NCBI GenBank assembly: GCA_958354105.1
Contig: CATWVA010000002.1
Location: forward strand, 62,001-126,000
Length of the DNA stretch: 64,000 nucleotides
Origin: an uncultured Collinsella sp.
GTDB lineage: Bacteria; Actinomycetota; Coriobacteriia; Coriobacteriales; Coriobacteriaceae
Direction of reading: 5' to 3'
The position numbers and the translations under genes were made by a program. Shown piece after piece: positions 33,841 to 42,461 of the stretch (its first letter is position 1; every line of letters begins with the position of its first letter). The notes under the pieces were generated by a model that was given only the letters and a program-made list of their open reading frames with translations, searched no databases and was not told the origin of the DNA.

Positions 33841-36354
33841 TTATAGGTAGCGGCCGGTGATGCTTGCGGGGCATGCCACGATGTCGCCCGGCGTGCCGAC
33901 GCAGACGATTTGCCCGCCTGCGTCGCCACCACCTGGGCCCATGTCGATTGCGTAATCGGCGTTACGGATAAGGTCGAGGTCGTGCTCGATTACGACGACT
34001 GTGGCGCCCTTGGCAACGAGGCCGTCGAACACACTCAGCAGCACCTGAACATCGAGCGGGTGCAGGCCAATTGTGGGTTCGTCGAACACGAATACGGCAT
34101 CATCCTGCACGCGGCCCATCTCGCTCGCGAGCTTAAGGCGCTGCGCCTCGCCGCCCGAAAGCGCCGGCGTGGGCTCGCCGAGCGTGAGATAACCCAAGCC
34201 CAGGTCGTGCAGGGTCTGTAAGCGCGCCTGAACTTTCTTGAGCCCCACCGTAGCGTCGAGGGCCTCGTCCACACTTATGTCCATGAGCTGCGGCAACGTA
34301 AGCAGGCTCCCGTCCTTGCCCTCGCGATGGATATGCGAGGCCGCGTCTGCATAGCGTGAGCCGCGACATGACGGGCAGACGATCTCGACATCGGGCAAAA
34401 ATTGCACGTCGAGCGATATCGAACCCGTGCCATCGCACGTAGGGCAGCGCAAGGCGCCGGTGTTGTAGCTAAATGCGCCCGCCTTGTAGCCAGCTGCCTT
34501 GGCCTCGGGCGTACGGGCGAAGGCGCGACGCAGCTCGTCATGGATGTCGGCATAAGTCGCCACCGTCGAGCGCACGTTGGCGCCGATGGGCGTAGCGTCA
34601 ATCAGGTTGGCGCGTGCGATGCCCTCGGCATCGATCCAGCGCACATGGCTTGGCAGGCGCTCGCCAGTTGCCTGAGCCTTGAGCGCCGGGATGAGCGTCT
34701 CGAGCACCAACGTCGTCTTACCCGAACCCGAAACGCCCGTCACCGCGACGAGACGACCGCGCGGTATATCGACTTCGAGCGGTTTGACGGTATGGATGGC
34801 ATCGGTCGCCATGCGGATATGGCCCTGGTCGAACATTTCGTCGTCAGCCACCTGCGGCCGCAAGCGCTTGGGCTCCGAGCGCAAAAACGGGGCGATGCGG
34901 CTGTCCTGCGATTGCTCGACCTCATCCACCGTACCGGCGGCGATCACATTACCGCCGCCCGCTCCGGCAACGGGGCCCATCTCGACCAGATAATCGGCTT
35001 CCGCCAATACGCGCGTGTCGTGGTCGACAACGACCACGGTGTTGCCGTCATCCACCAGATCGCGCATTACGCCTACCAAGCCGTCAACATTGGCAGGATG
35101 CAAGCCGATCGAGGGCTCGTCGAGCACATACAGCACGCCCGTCGAGCGGTTGCGCACCACGCGGGCAAGCTGCACGCGCTGGCGCTCACCCGTGGAGAGC
35201 GTAGCACCGGCGCGGTCGAGCGAGAGGTAATCGAGCCCCAGGTCGACCAGGCGACGAGCCGCGCTCAAAAACGAATCGCAGATATCCGTCGCCATGGGCT
35301 GCATCTCGGCCGGCAAGGATGCGGGCACCCCGCGCGCCCACTCAATCGCCTCACCCAGCGTCATGGCCGCGGCCTGCGCCAGATTGATACCACGCACCTG
35401 GGGCTGGCGCGCAGCCTCGGAGAGACGCGTGCCGCCGCAGTCACGGCACGGGCCCTCGCGCAAAAAGCGAGCCACGCGCTTAAGTCCCTTATCGTCCTTA
35501 ACCTTGGCGAGCGCATTCTCGACCGTATAGACGGCATTGTAATAGGTGAAGTCGAGCGGCGTGGCGCCCTCGCCTTTTTTGGGAACGTAGAGAATGTGCT
35601 TCTTAACCGCCGGACCGTGGAACACAATGTCGCGCTCGGCGGGCGTGAGCTGGTTAAACGGCACGTCGGTGCGCACGCCCATCTCGCCGGCTACCTGCTT
35701 CATCAGATCCCACATGAGCGTACCCCAGGGAAGCACCGCGCCTTCGTTGATGGTCTTTGACTCGTCGGGCACCAGGCTCGCTTCGTCCACCTCGCGCATG
35801 ACACCGGTGCCGCCGCAGGTAGGGCACGCACCGCCGCTGTTAAAGGCAAGGTCCTCGGCACTCGGCGCGTAGAACTCGCGGCCGCATGTGGGGCACGTGA
35901 GCGACAGGCCCGCAGCCACGTTAAGGCTCGGCTCCACACGCGCCCCGCAATGTGGGCACACGTGATGGGCACAGCGGCTAAAGAGCAAACGCAGACTGTT
36001 GTTGAGCTCGGTCATGGTACCAAAGGTCGAGCGCACGCCTGGCACACTGGGACGCTGATGCAACGCGAGTGCCGCCGGTACGTGCAATACCTCGTCCACC
36101 TGGGCGTGCTCGGCCTGCGTCAGGCGACGTCGAGTATAGGTGCTGAGCGCCTCCAGGTAACGGCGCGAGCCCTCGGCATAAAGAACTCCCAGCGCCAGCG
36201 AGCTCTTGCCCGAGCCCGACACGCCGGCAATGCCCACGAGCCTCCCCAGCGGAATATCGATATCGATGTCCTTGAGATTGTGGACACGTGCACCGCGCAC
36301 CTCGATAGCCTGCGGGCTCATCTTCTGTTCCGTCACCTTTATCACCCTACTCAT
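33841..36354 (-). CDS. UvrA-like ABC ATPase (UvrA2-type)
   Basis: 837 residues, shorter than housekeeping UvrA (about 940). Two complete ABC modules are visible. Walker A is GVSGSGKSS and GVSGSGKTT. Signatures are LSTGERQRVQLARV and LSGGEAQRLKLA. Walker B is VLDEPSIGLHP and VFDEPTIGLHP. Zinc-binding CxxC clusters occur in both halves. Shortening near the UvrB-interaction region suggests a class II/III UvrA paralogue, often linked to drug or DNA-adduct tolerance. Start ATG 36354 overlaps the stop of the upstream AAA ATPase gene (ATGAGTAG), so translation is coupled. Confidence 0.87.
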   Translation of the reverse strand: MSRVIKVTEQKMSPQAIEVRGARVHNLKDIDIDIPLGRLVGIAGVSGSGKSSLALGVLYAEGSRRYLEALSTYTRRRLTQAEHAQVDEVLHVPAALALHQRPSVPGVRSTFGTMTELNNSLRLLFSRCAHHVCPHCGARVEPSLNVAAGLSLTCPTCGREFYAPSAEDLAFNSGGACPTCGGTGVMREVDEASLVPDESKTINEGAVLPWGTLMWDLMKQVAGEMGVRTDVPFNQLTPAERDIVFHGPAVKKHILYVPKKGEGATPLDFTYYNAVYTVENALAKVKDDKGLKRVARFLREGPCRDCGGTRLSEAARQPQVRGINLAQAAAMTLGEAIEWARGVPASLPAEMQPMATDICDSFLSAARRLVDLGLDYLSLDRAGATLSTGERQRVQLARVVRNRSTGVLYVLDEPSIGLHPANVDGLVGVMRDLVDDGNTVVVVDHDTRVLAEADYLVEMGPVAGAGGGNVIAAGTVDEVEQSQDSRIAPFLRSEPKRLRPQVADDEMFDQGHIRMATDAIHTVKPLEVDIPRGRLVAVTGVSGSGKTTLVLETLIPALKAQATGERLPSHVRWIDAEGIARANLIDATPIGANVRSTVATYADIHDELRRAFARTPEAKAAGYKAGAFSYNTGALRCPTCDGTGSISLDVQFLPDVEIVCPSCRGSRYADAASHIHREGKDGSLLTLPQLMDISVDEALDATVGLKKVQARLQTLHDLGLGYLTLGEPTPALSGGEAQRLKLASEMGRVQDDAVFVFDEPTIGLHPLDVQVLLSVFDGLVAKGATVVVIEHDLDLIRNADYAIDMGPGGGDAGGQIVCVGTPGDIVACPASITGRYL

Positions 36355-37465
36355 GCCATAAAACGCGGTCGCGGATATACTCGCCCAGCATGGGCACGGT
36401 AAACCGCACAAGGCCGTATCCGGCGGCCTCGATGACGCGCTCGCGAATCAGGCTTGCGCGATATTTACTCGCCCAGCTCTGGGTACGGTCGCAGCGCTCA
36501 ATGATATCCGCCGTGCGCGTCGGCTTGTCCTCGTCAACCGCCATAGCCTCGATAAAGAGGCGCTGAGGGCTGCGCAGACCGTAATACAGAGGTGCGTCAA
36601 CCGCTTCGTAGAACTCGGAGACGGCATCCGCATGGCCATTCTCGACATCGCGCCTTTCGATGACCTGCGAGCCACGCCGGACAGCAGACCGCCACATGTA
36701 ATAGCCCACCAGCTGAACCATATAGGGATGCCCCATGCTCTTGCGCGCCGCAAGGTCCGCCGTCTCCGCGTCAACGTAAAGACCAGCGTCTTTGACCGTC
36801 TGGATATACGAATCGCGCACTTTGGGCAAAGATATTGCCCCCAACGTACGCTGCTGGGCACGCCGCAAAAACGTCACGCTCGGCTCTTCGAGCAGATCGT
36901 CAACCATACTGGGCAAGCCGGCGAACGCCAGCGCAAGACCGCGCTGGTCGCTATCGGGCAAGCCCGTGGCATCCTGGTCTCCGAGCACCTGCTGATAGAG
37001 GACGGCAAGAGCCGCCAGTTCCTCGATAGACACCGATTGTGCCTCGTCAATCGCAAACAAGACGCCCTTGCCCGGACCGAGCTTCTTGAGACGCTCGTTG
37101 ACCAGCCCTCGCAATGTCTCGCCTTTTGCCCGCGCCGCCTCGACCGACATCCGGCCAAACGACGGCCCAAACTCCATTGACGTCACAACGGGTTTATTCG
37201 AGCGAAGCGCGTCGGCCAAGCGGTCGCACAAACCAAGCGAAGCGGAATCGGAGACAACCGCCCATCCGCGCTCGCTGGCTAGACGTTGCAGCTCCCGCAG
37301 GAGAACCGTTTTGCCATAGCCGCGGTTTCCCGTAATGAGCATGAGCCTGCCCGGCGCTCCGGCGCCGTTGTCGAGCCCTTCCTCAAAATCTTCGATGACC
37401 GACTCGCGACCGATGAGTATCGGAGGCCGCTTACCAGCTGTGGGCTTAAAGGGATTTGGATTCAT
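36347..37465 (-). CDS. AAA+ ATPase with C-terminal winged-helix-like region
   Basis: 372 residues. Walker A is GNRGYGKT (about 47-54), Walker B is VLFAIDEAQ (about 136-144), and the region after 300 looks like a winged helix. This resembles ORC/ExeA-like and STAND-like ATP-binding proteins of unclear role. The start follows GAGGAGG. Three GGTATAA repeats with exact 10-bp spacing lie upstream. It is translationally coupled to the UvrA-like gene, and the pair is bracketed by matching palindromes. A shared role in DNA damage or toxin tolerance is an inference. Confidence 0.78.
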   Translation of the reverse strand: MNPNPFKPTAGKRPPILIGRESVIEDFEEGLDNGAGAPGRLMLITGNRGYGKTVLLRELQRLASERGWAVVSDSASLGLCDRLADALRSNKPVVTSMEFGPSFGRMSVEAARAKGETLRGLVNERLKKLGPGKGVLFAIDEAQSVSIEELAALAVLYQQVLGDQDATGLPDSDQRGLALAFAGLPSMVDDLLEEPSVTFLRRAQQRTLGAISLPKVRDSYIQTVKDAGLYVDAETADLAARKSMGHPYMVQLVGYYMWRSAVRRGSQVIERRDVENGHADAVSEFYEAVDAPLYYGLRSPQRLFIEAMAVDEDKPTRTADIIERCDRTQSWASKYRASLIRERVIEAAGYGLVRFTVPMLGEYIRDRVLWHE

Positions 37466-37500
37466 ATCGGCCTCCTCGGATTGGCAAACCCTGGTAACAG

Positions 37501-37527
37501 TTATACCAACTTATACCGAGTTATACC
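37501..37527. promoter_or_regulatory. Three helically phased TTATACC repeats
   Basis: TTATACC occurs at 37501-37507, 37511-37517 and 37521-37527, exactly 10 bp apart. Read on the minus strand as GGTATAA, they lie 36-62 bp before the AAA ATPase start and could overlap its -10 box. The pattern suggests cooperative binding on one DNA face, perhaps by the ATPase itself. Confidence 0.6.
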
Positions 37528-37532
37528 AATAG

Positions 37533-37565
37533 CATGTGACAAAGGAACTGCCCCTTTGTCACATG
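37533..37565. repeat. ATGTGACAAAGG palindrome, right copy
   Basis: CATGTGACAAAGG (37533-37545) is perfectly complementary to CCTTTGTCACATG (37553-37565) across a 7-base centre. The right arm contains the stop codon of the EF-G-like gene. It matches the element at 33805-33837. Confidence 0.85.
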
Positions 37566-39562
37566 TGGCCGAAAAACTCGGCGTCTGCTGCTCGCCAGGG
37601 GCGGAAGGTGGCGGGATCGACCTTTACGTGCGCCGCAGCGGGTGCGTCGTACCATTTGACCGTGTAGCCGGCGCCGTGGGCGCAAAAGACCGAGTCGGGC
37701 GTGTTGGGCAGATCGGCCTCGGGCTCGTAGGCGGCAGCCTCGATTACGCGCTCGCCATCATGGCAAGCCGCATAACCGGCGAACTCCAGGTACAGATGCC
37801 CGCGACCGCTCGTGTAGGCAGCCACCTCCAGCGCACAATCTTGCACCTCGGATGCCGGAACGCGACCCACAAGCTTCGCCCGGTCTCCCGCCATCGTCGG
37901 CGGCTCGTACTCGGCACTCATGCGCGTGGCATCCGAGAGCGCCCGGCCCACGCACTCCCCCGGCACCTCGAGCTCAAAGCGATACCACGGCTCCAACAAC
38001 ACCGCCGCGCCGGCCTCGCGCGCCTGCATCAAACCCTGGCGAATCGCGCGGTACGTGGCCTGGCGAAAATCGCCGCCCTCGGTGTGTTTGGCATGCGCGC
38101 GGCCGCCCGCGAGCGTAATGCGCACATCGGTGATGGGCGAGCCCGTCAGCACGCCCAGGTGGTCGCGCTCCATAGCGTTGGTGAGTGCCAAACGCTGCCA
38201 GTTAAGATCGAGCTCGTCGGCCGAGGTCACGGTGCCAAACTGCACAGCCGAACCCGCCGGCAACGGCTCCAGGCGCAGATGCACCTCGGCATAGTGGCGC
38301 AGCGGCTCAAAGTGGCCCACGCCCTCGACCGGCCGCGAAATAGTCTCCTTATAGAGAATGCCGCCGGGCTCAAACTCAATCGAAAGGTCAAAGCGATCGG
38401 CCAACACCCGCTGCACGACCTCGAGTTGCACGGCGCCCATCAACTGCAAGTGAATCTGCTCAAGATGCGTATTCCAGCTTACGCCGAGCATGGGGTCTTC
38501 GTCCGTCAGCTCAGCCAGCGCTTTAAACACCGCATGGACATCATGTTCGCCCGGGAGCACCGTATAGGTGAGGACCGGCGCAATGACGGGCGCATCGCAC
38601 CCGGGCTCCGCACCCAAGGCATCCCCCGGGCGAACGTGCGCAAGACCCGTCACGGCACAAATACCGCCAGCGGCAACTTCCTGGGCAAGCTCGTACTTCT
38701 CTCCGTTATAGATGCGCACCTGATCGACCTTTTGCTCCCATGCCTCGGCGCCGGAACGCCCGTCAATCATCTGTTTGGCATGCAGTGTGCCGCCGGTCAC
38801 TTTAACCCAAGCCAAGCGCTCGCCACGAACACCGCGGCTGACACGATAGACACGCGCGGCGAACTCCGGCGGCCACGCCTGCTCACGCATCAGCGTGCAC
38901 ATACCATCCAGCAGCTCGCCCACGCCCTGATCCTTGAGCGCCGAGCCGGCAAAGCAGGGAAAGAGCCTGCGCTCGGCAACCATGCGCGAAAGCGTTGCAA
39001 CGGAAAGCTCACCCGTCTCAAGAAACTCCTCGAGGGCTGCCTCGTCCAACGCGGCAGCGTCCTCCCAAGCGGCGCCGCCCGCCAGCAGTTCGTTCGCATC
39101 GAGGCAGCCCTCGGAAAGACGCTGCCCAAGTTGTGCCAGCAAAACATCGCGGCCGGGATTCTCCAAATCGATTTTGTTGATATAGATGAACGTCGGAATG
39201 TCATAGCGCGCAAGCAGGCGCCACAGGGTTTCGGTGTGCCCCTGCACGCCGTCGTTGGCACCTACCACCAAAATCGCGTAGTCGAGCGCACGCAACGTGC
39301 GCTCTGCCTCGGCCGAAAAATCCACGTGTCCGGGAGCGTCCACGAGCATGACGCGGGTATCACCGTGGTCGAACACGGCCTGCGACGAGAAAATCGTGAT
39401 GCCGCGCTCGCGCTCGATGGCGTTGGTATCCAGGTGCGAGTCGCCATCGTCCACGCGGCCGCGCTTGCGAATGCGACCCGCGCAGAACAGCATGGCCTCG
39501 GCCAGTGTGGTCTTGCCGGCATCGACATGCGCCAAGATTCCAACGACCGCTTGCTTCGACAT
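37559..39562 (-). CDS. TetM/EF-G-like translational GTPase
   Basis: 667 residues with elongation-factor-G layout. The G domain begins MSKQAVVGILAHVDAGKTT, with ERGITIFSSQ (switch I) and DAPGHVDF (G3) and NKID (G4). Later domains resemble those of TetM/TetO-type ribosome protection proteins. Chromosomal relatives without a resistance role are common, so tetracycline protection is possible but unproven. ATG 39562 follows AAGAGGAGAGCC. The last codons (CAC ATG TGA) run into a palindromic repeat. Confidence 0.85.
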   Translation of the reverse strand: MSKQAVVGILAHVDAGKTTLAEAMLFCAGRIRKRGRVDDGDSHLDTNAIERERGITIFSSQAVFDHGDTRVMLVDAPGHVDFSAEAERTLRALDYAILVVGANDGVQGHTETLWRLLARYDIPTFIYINKIDLENPGRDVLLAQLGQRLSEGCLDANELLAGGAAWEDAAALDEAALEEFLETGELSVATLSRMVAERRLFPCFAGSALKDQGVGELLDGMCTLMREQAWPPEFAARVYRVSRGVRGERLAWVKVTGGTLHAKQMIDGRSGAEAWEQKVDQVRIYNGEKYELAQEVAAGGICAVTGLAHVRPGDALGAEPGCDAPVIAPVLTYTVLPGEHDVHAVFKALAELTDEDPMLGVSWNTHLEQIHLQLMGAVQLEVVQRVLADRFDLSIEFEPGGILYKETISRPVEGVGHFEPLRHYAEVHLRLEPLPAGSAVQFGTVTSADELDLNWQRLALTNAMERDHLGVLTGSPITDVRITLAGGRAHAKHTEGGDFRQATYRAIRQGLMQAREAGAAVLLEPWYRFELEVPGECVGRALSDATRMSAEYEPPTMAGDRAKLVGRVPASEVQDCALEVAAYTSGRGHLYLEFAGYAACHDGERVIEAAAYEPEADLPNTPDSVFCAHGAGYTVKWYDAPAAAHVKVDPATFRPWRAADAEFFGHM

Positions 39563-39866
39563 GGCTCTCCTCTTATTGCAAGCCCGTCGCACTCGGCAAC
39601 GGGCATCCTCGTTCCACACTGGATGATACAATTTACGGGCCGGCGGGCGAAGCGGGCCCTATCCCCCGACCAAGCTCATCGCCCTGCGTTGCCGCGCGGC
39701 GATTTTCGTAGGTTCGCGCCTTACGAAAGCCGGCACCTCCCCTTTTGTCTGCCCGGTCTCATCTGAGGCGGTAACAATGCGAGTCCCACAACGACGCGTT
39801 TTACCAAAAATGGCCCCACGCGGGGCCATTTTCATTTCGATGAAACGCTGGTATGTGACTCGGCCC
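39563..39866. other. Intergenic region upstream of the EF-G-like gene
   Basis: This 304-bp region holds the terminator at 39807-39832 and otherwise GC-rich sequence with no credible small gene. The EF-G-like gene's promoter is probably near 39620-39640 (TTGTATCATCC on the minus strand), but no clear boxes were found. No leader-peptide attenuator was recognised. Confidence 0.35.
39807..39832. terminator. Terminator downstream of the acetyltransferase gene
   Basis: AAAATGGCCCC pairs with GGGGCCATTTT, with T runs on both strands, 35 bp after the acetyltransferase stop on the minus strand. Confidence 0.82.
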
Positions 39867-40355
39867 TTATGCCTCGCGCAGCCAGTCGAACGCAACGCGC
39901 GGCGTGCCGTCGGACACATACACGACGCCGGCGCGCTCGAACCCTGCCTTGAGGCTCGCACCCTGCATGGGCAGGTTGTCCGCGTGCGTATCGATACGCA
40001 GATGGTCGGCACGCTCCTTGGCAAAGGCAAACATCGCGGCCGCGATACCGTGCACGGTGCCGTCGGACGCCACGCGGTGCAGCACGGCGTACGGAGTGTC
40101 GCTGCGCCACTGACCGTCCTCGATGACGTCATAGCACTCGTCCGGGCCCGGCAAAAAGGCAAACGTCGCCACCACGCGACCGTCGACTTCGCACACATAG
40201 CTGCCACCGGCGGCGATATCGGCAGCCAGCTGCTCGGCCGAAGGCGTGCCCTCGGGCCACTGCGTGGCGTTGCCATGCGCGCGCATAAAGGCGCGGGCGG
40301 CATCATAGATAGCCATGACGGCGGGAATGTCGGTCTCGAGGGTTTTTCTGATCAT
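39867..40355 (-). CDS. GNAT-family N-acetyltransferase
   Basis: 162 residues. The N-terminal MIRKTLETDIPAVMAIYDAA is typical of GNAT domains, and residues about 92-130 (HRVASDGTVHGIAAAMFAFA, then HLRIDTHADN) form the acetyl-CoA site and following strand. The substrate is unknown. The start is ATG 40355; GTG 40358 is equally compatible with the GAGG site. A terminator follows at 39807. Confidence 0.82.
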   Translation of the reverse strand: MIRKTLETDIPAVMAIYDAARAFMRAHGNATQWPEGTPSAEQLAADIAAGGSYVCEVDGRVVATFAFLPGPDECYDVIEDGQWRSDTPYAVLHRVASDGTVHGIAAAMFAFAKERADHLRIDTHADNLPMQGASLKAGFERAGVVYVSDGTPRVAFDWLREA

Positions 40356-40431
40356 CACGCGGCGACCTCACGTTTATTGGTATCACTTTGATTGAGCAAT
40401 GATACCAGCGTTTGGAAAGGGCAAGGAGCGG

Positions 40432-40728
40432 ATGGGAAGCAAAAAGCGAGCCGCCTGGTCAAAGGCCAAAAGCGAGTTTTTGGGCGCTGCCACCGGCGGC
40501 GATATGAGCGACCTGTTTGCGCGCGAGGACGAGCGCCGCGATGCCCTGGACGCCGAGCGCGATGAGGCTTGGCGCTACAAATCGTGCGAGCGCAAAAACC
40601 GCTACGACACACGCGCCGAGGCCGAGGCCGTTATGGCCGACTGCGAAAACCGTGGACGGCGTGGTTTGGCCTGCTACAAATGCGAATACTGCGGCGGGTG
40701 GCATCTGACGTCGCATCCTTGGAAATAG
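40432..40728 (+). CDS. Small basic protein with zinc-finger-like CxxC end
   Basis: 98 residues. The N-terminus is Lys/Arg-rich (MGSKKRAAWSKAKSEF). The C-terminus has the pattern C...R..Y.T...A......C with YKCEYCGGWHLTSHP, a small zinc-ribbon-like module seen in short proteins of bacteria and phages. ATG 40432 has AAGGAGCGG before it. It lies between a GNAT gene and an RsmJ gene. Nucleic-acid binding is a guess from charge and fold. Confidence 0.7.
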   Translation: MGSKKRAAWSKAKSEFLGAATGGDMSDLFAREDERRDALDAERDEAWRYKSCERKNRYDTRAEAEAVMADCENRGRRGLACYKCEYCGGWHLTSHPWK

Positions 40729-40795
40729 GCTCCGCAACGGAGCGGCGCTCACGCAGCGGCACGGCACCGACACATCGCCGGCCATCACGCGCAGG

Positions 40796-41500
40796 CTACG
40801 GGCGCGGCGGCACCAAAACATCGTAGCGGACGGCCTTGCCCGCAAGCTGATAGCTCGGCTTAACGCCGGCAAGCAATGGGCCCTTCACCGGCCGTTTGAT
40901 AACGACCTTGCGCGGCCGCACTGCAAGCGCAGTTTTAACCAGCGTCTCCTCATCGGCACACGGCTGTTCCAGATGGTGCAAGAGCTGGAACTTCTTTTTG
41001 ACCGCCGCGCTCTTGGTGCGCTCAGGAAACATGGGGTCCAGATACACCACGTCGGGAGCCGCGAGCTCATCGCGCTCGACCAGCTCAGCCGTATGGCGAA
41101 GGCCGGCAATGCTGTCCTCGCCCGCATGTAAGTGCATGCGCGCCACGGCGGCCGCAAGCGCCGAATCATCTGCCGCGCGATCCAGGGCATCCTGGAGCAG
41201 CGCCGCGATCACGCAATCCTGCTCATACAGATCGACGGTAAAGCCCGCTGCCGCCAGCAGCAGCGAATCCTCGCCAAAGCCTGCCGTGGCGTCAATCGCC
41301 CATGGTTGTTCGATGCCTTTTGTGCGCGCAGCCTTTACCAACAGCTCTTGCTGCAGACGACCCTGCTTGAGCCGTGGAAGCATGCGGCCAAAATCGGCAC
41401 GCAACTCCATCGTGCCGTCGGTGAGCGTAAGGCCCTCGGACGTCCGCACGAGCTCGAGCCCAGCAGCCCGAGCAACAGAAAAGGGATCGACGACGCCCAT
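40796..41500 (-). CDS. rsmJ: 16S rRNA m2G1516 methyltransferase RsmJ-like
   Basis: 234 residues. The class I AdoMet fold shows AIDATAGFGEDSLLLAAAGF (motif I), an acidic loop YEQD, and a catalytic-loop segment DVVYLDPMFPERTKSAAVKK characteristic of RsmJ. RsmJ methylates a guanine in the 3' domain of 16S rRNA. ATG 41500 follows AAGGAGTGTCC. Similarity is clear but the N-terminus is shorter than in E. coli. It is probably preceded by the tiny gene at 41564 on the same strand. Confidence 0.78.
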   Translation of the reverse strand: MGVVDPFSVARAAGLELVRTSEGLTLTDGTMELRADFGRMLPRLKQGRLQQELLVKAARTKGIEQPWAIDATAGFGEDSLLLAAAGFTVDLYEQDCVIAALLQDALDRAADDSALAAAVARMHLHAGEDSIAGLRHTAELVERDELAAPDVVYLDPMFPERTKSAAVKKKFQLLHHLEQPCADEETLVKTALAVRPRKVVIKRPVKGPLLAGVKPSYQLAGKAVRYDVLVPPRP

Positions 41501-41563
41501 GGACACTCCTTAGCAAACAAAACGAATACATGGGCGCCATTCATGTCGGCACCCAACCGTCCG

Positions 41564-41707
41564 TTATTGTCCCACATGCGACATGGTCCACAGCATCCCA
41601 ATGCAAAGCACCGCCATCAATACCGTGCACACGGCAGCGATCACAGAATCACTCATGCGCCTTCCCAGCGACCGCGGCTCATCCACTTGCTTGACTCCGT
41701 ACATCAT
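41564..41707 (-). CDS. Tiny single-pass membrane protein
   Basis: 47 codons, beginning MMYGVKQVDEPRSLGRRMSD and then a hydrophobic run (VIAAVCTVLMAVLCIGMLW) that is one transmembrane helix. A strong GAAGGAGGAGCC site precedes the first ATG. The positive N-terminal half suggests the N-terminus stays inside the cell. It has no recognised homologue by eye. It lies upstream of the RsmJ gene on the same strand. Confidence 0.6.
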   Translation of the reverse strand: MMYGVKQVDEPRSLGRRMSDSVIAAVCTVLMAVLCIGMLWTMSHVGQ

Positions 41708-41934
41708 GGCTCCTCCTTCGGTCCAGCTCTTACCATGGCCTCATCATCGCAGCGCCGCGCATGCGCTGCCATCGATTTGACTTACGTCCAGCTTTCCTTT
41801 TTGAAAGGTTGAACCGTGCAGGCAAGAGACGCTTTCAGGCGCATGCATCGCCGCGTTGAACTACAATGTGCTTCACCATATGTGCAGCACATAGGGTGCG
41901 CCAGGTTGGCGTACTCGTATCGAAAGGACCAGCC

Positions 41935-42336
41935 ATGAGCTTCACTCGCAAGACACTCAAAATCCTTGCCCTGATTTATTTTGTTCTGGGCATCGCCAGT
42001 CTCGTCATAGGAATCGCCGGCATCGCGACCGGCAAGTTCGAGTCCACCTACGGATCGAACGCCATGCTCGCCGCGGCCGTGATTATCGCCAAGGGCCTCA
42101 TCGATCTTGCCGCGGGCGTTGCGGGCATCAAGGGTGCCAACAAGCCTTCGCAGGTTGACGGCGCGTTTAAGCTCGGTATCGTTGCTGCAGTCGCCACGCT
42201 TGCCCAGGCGGTGCTCACGCTTCCCGCGTTTGGCGGCGACGCCATCAACTTTGGCGCCTTTGTCATCGTGGTGTACGACCTGTTCTTTGTTCAGCAGGCG
42301 CACGCCGTCAAGGCCGAGAACAAGGACCGCCTGTAA
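41935..42336 (+). CDS. Small four-helix membrane protein
   Basis: 133 residues with four hydrophobic segments (about 9-30, 43-65, 77-97 and 103-122). The sequence (MSFTRKTLKILALIYFVLG) is of no function known to me, with Gly/Ala-rich helices. The start is ATG 41935 behind GAAAGGACCAGCC. A terminator follows. It is a monocistron divergent from the tiny membrane protein gene. The function is unknown. Confidence 0.75.
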   Translation: MSFTRKTLKILALIYFVLGIASLVIGIAGIATGKFESTYGSNAMLAAAVIIAKGLIDLAAGVAGIKGANKPSQVDGAFKLGIVAAVATLAQAVLTLPAFGGDAINFGAFVIVVYDLFFVQQAHAVKAENKDRL

Positions 42337-42374
42337 GCGCTCGCTTCTCATAGCCTCTGCAGCCAAGCAACTAA

Positions 42375-42410
42375 AAAGGGCCGATCGCACATCTCCGCGG
42401 TCGGCCCTTT
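42375..42410 (+). terminator. Terminator after the small membrane protein gene
   Basis: AAAGGGCCGA pairs with TCGGCCCTTT, about 40 bp after the stop. The T run is short. Confidence 0.75.
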
Positions 42411-42426
42411 GCATTTGCCCAGATAA

Positions 42427-42460
42427 AACCTGCCAAAATAAACCTGTCCCTTTTTGGTAG
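42427..42460. repeat. GGGACAGGTTTATTTTGGCAGG repeat, single arm
   Basis: Bases 42428-42457 match the right arm of the inverted repeat at 22079 exactly over about 30 bp, but the partner arm is missing. It directly abuts the stop codon (42462) of the RlmA-like gene. Confidence 0.8.
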
Positions 42461-42461
42461 A

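Noticed and set aside
37559..39562. A tetracycline resistance gene
   Set aside because: The protein is TetM-like in layout but chromosomal relatives without resistance are common and no mobile context or leader attenuator is present.
37286..39766. An 826-codon open frame opposite the EF-G-like gene
   Set aside because: It is antisense to a clearly recognisable GTPase gene and shows no protein family features; it arises from high-GC codon bias.
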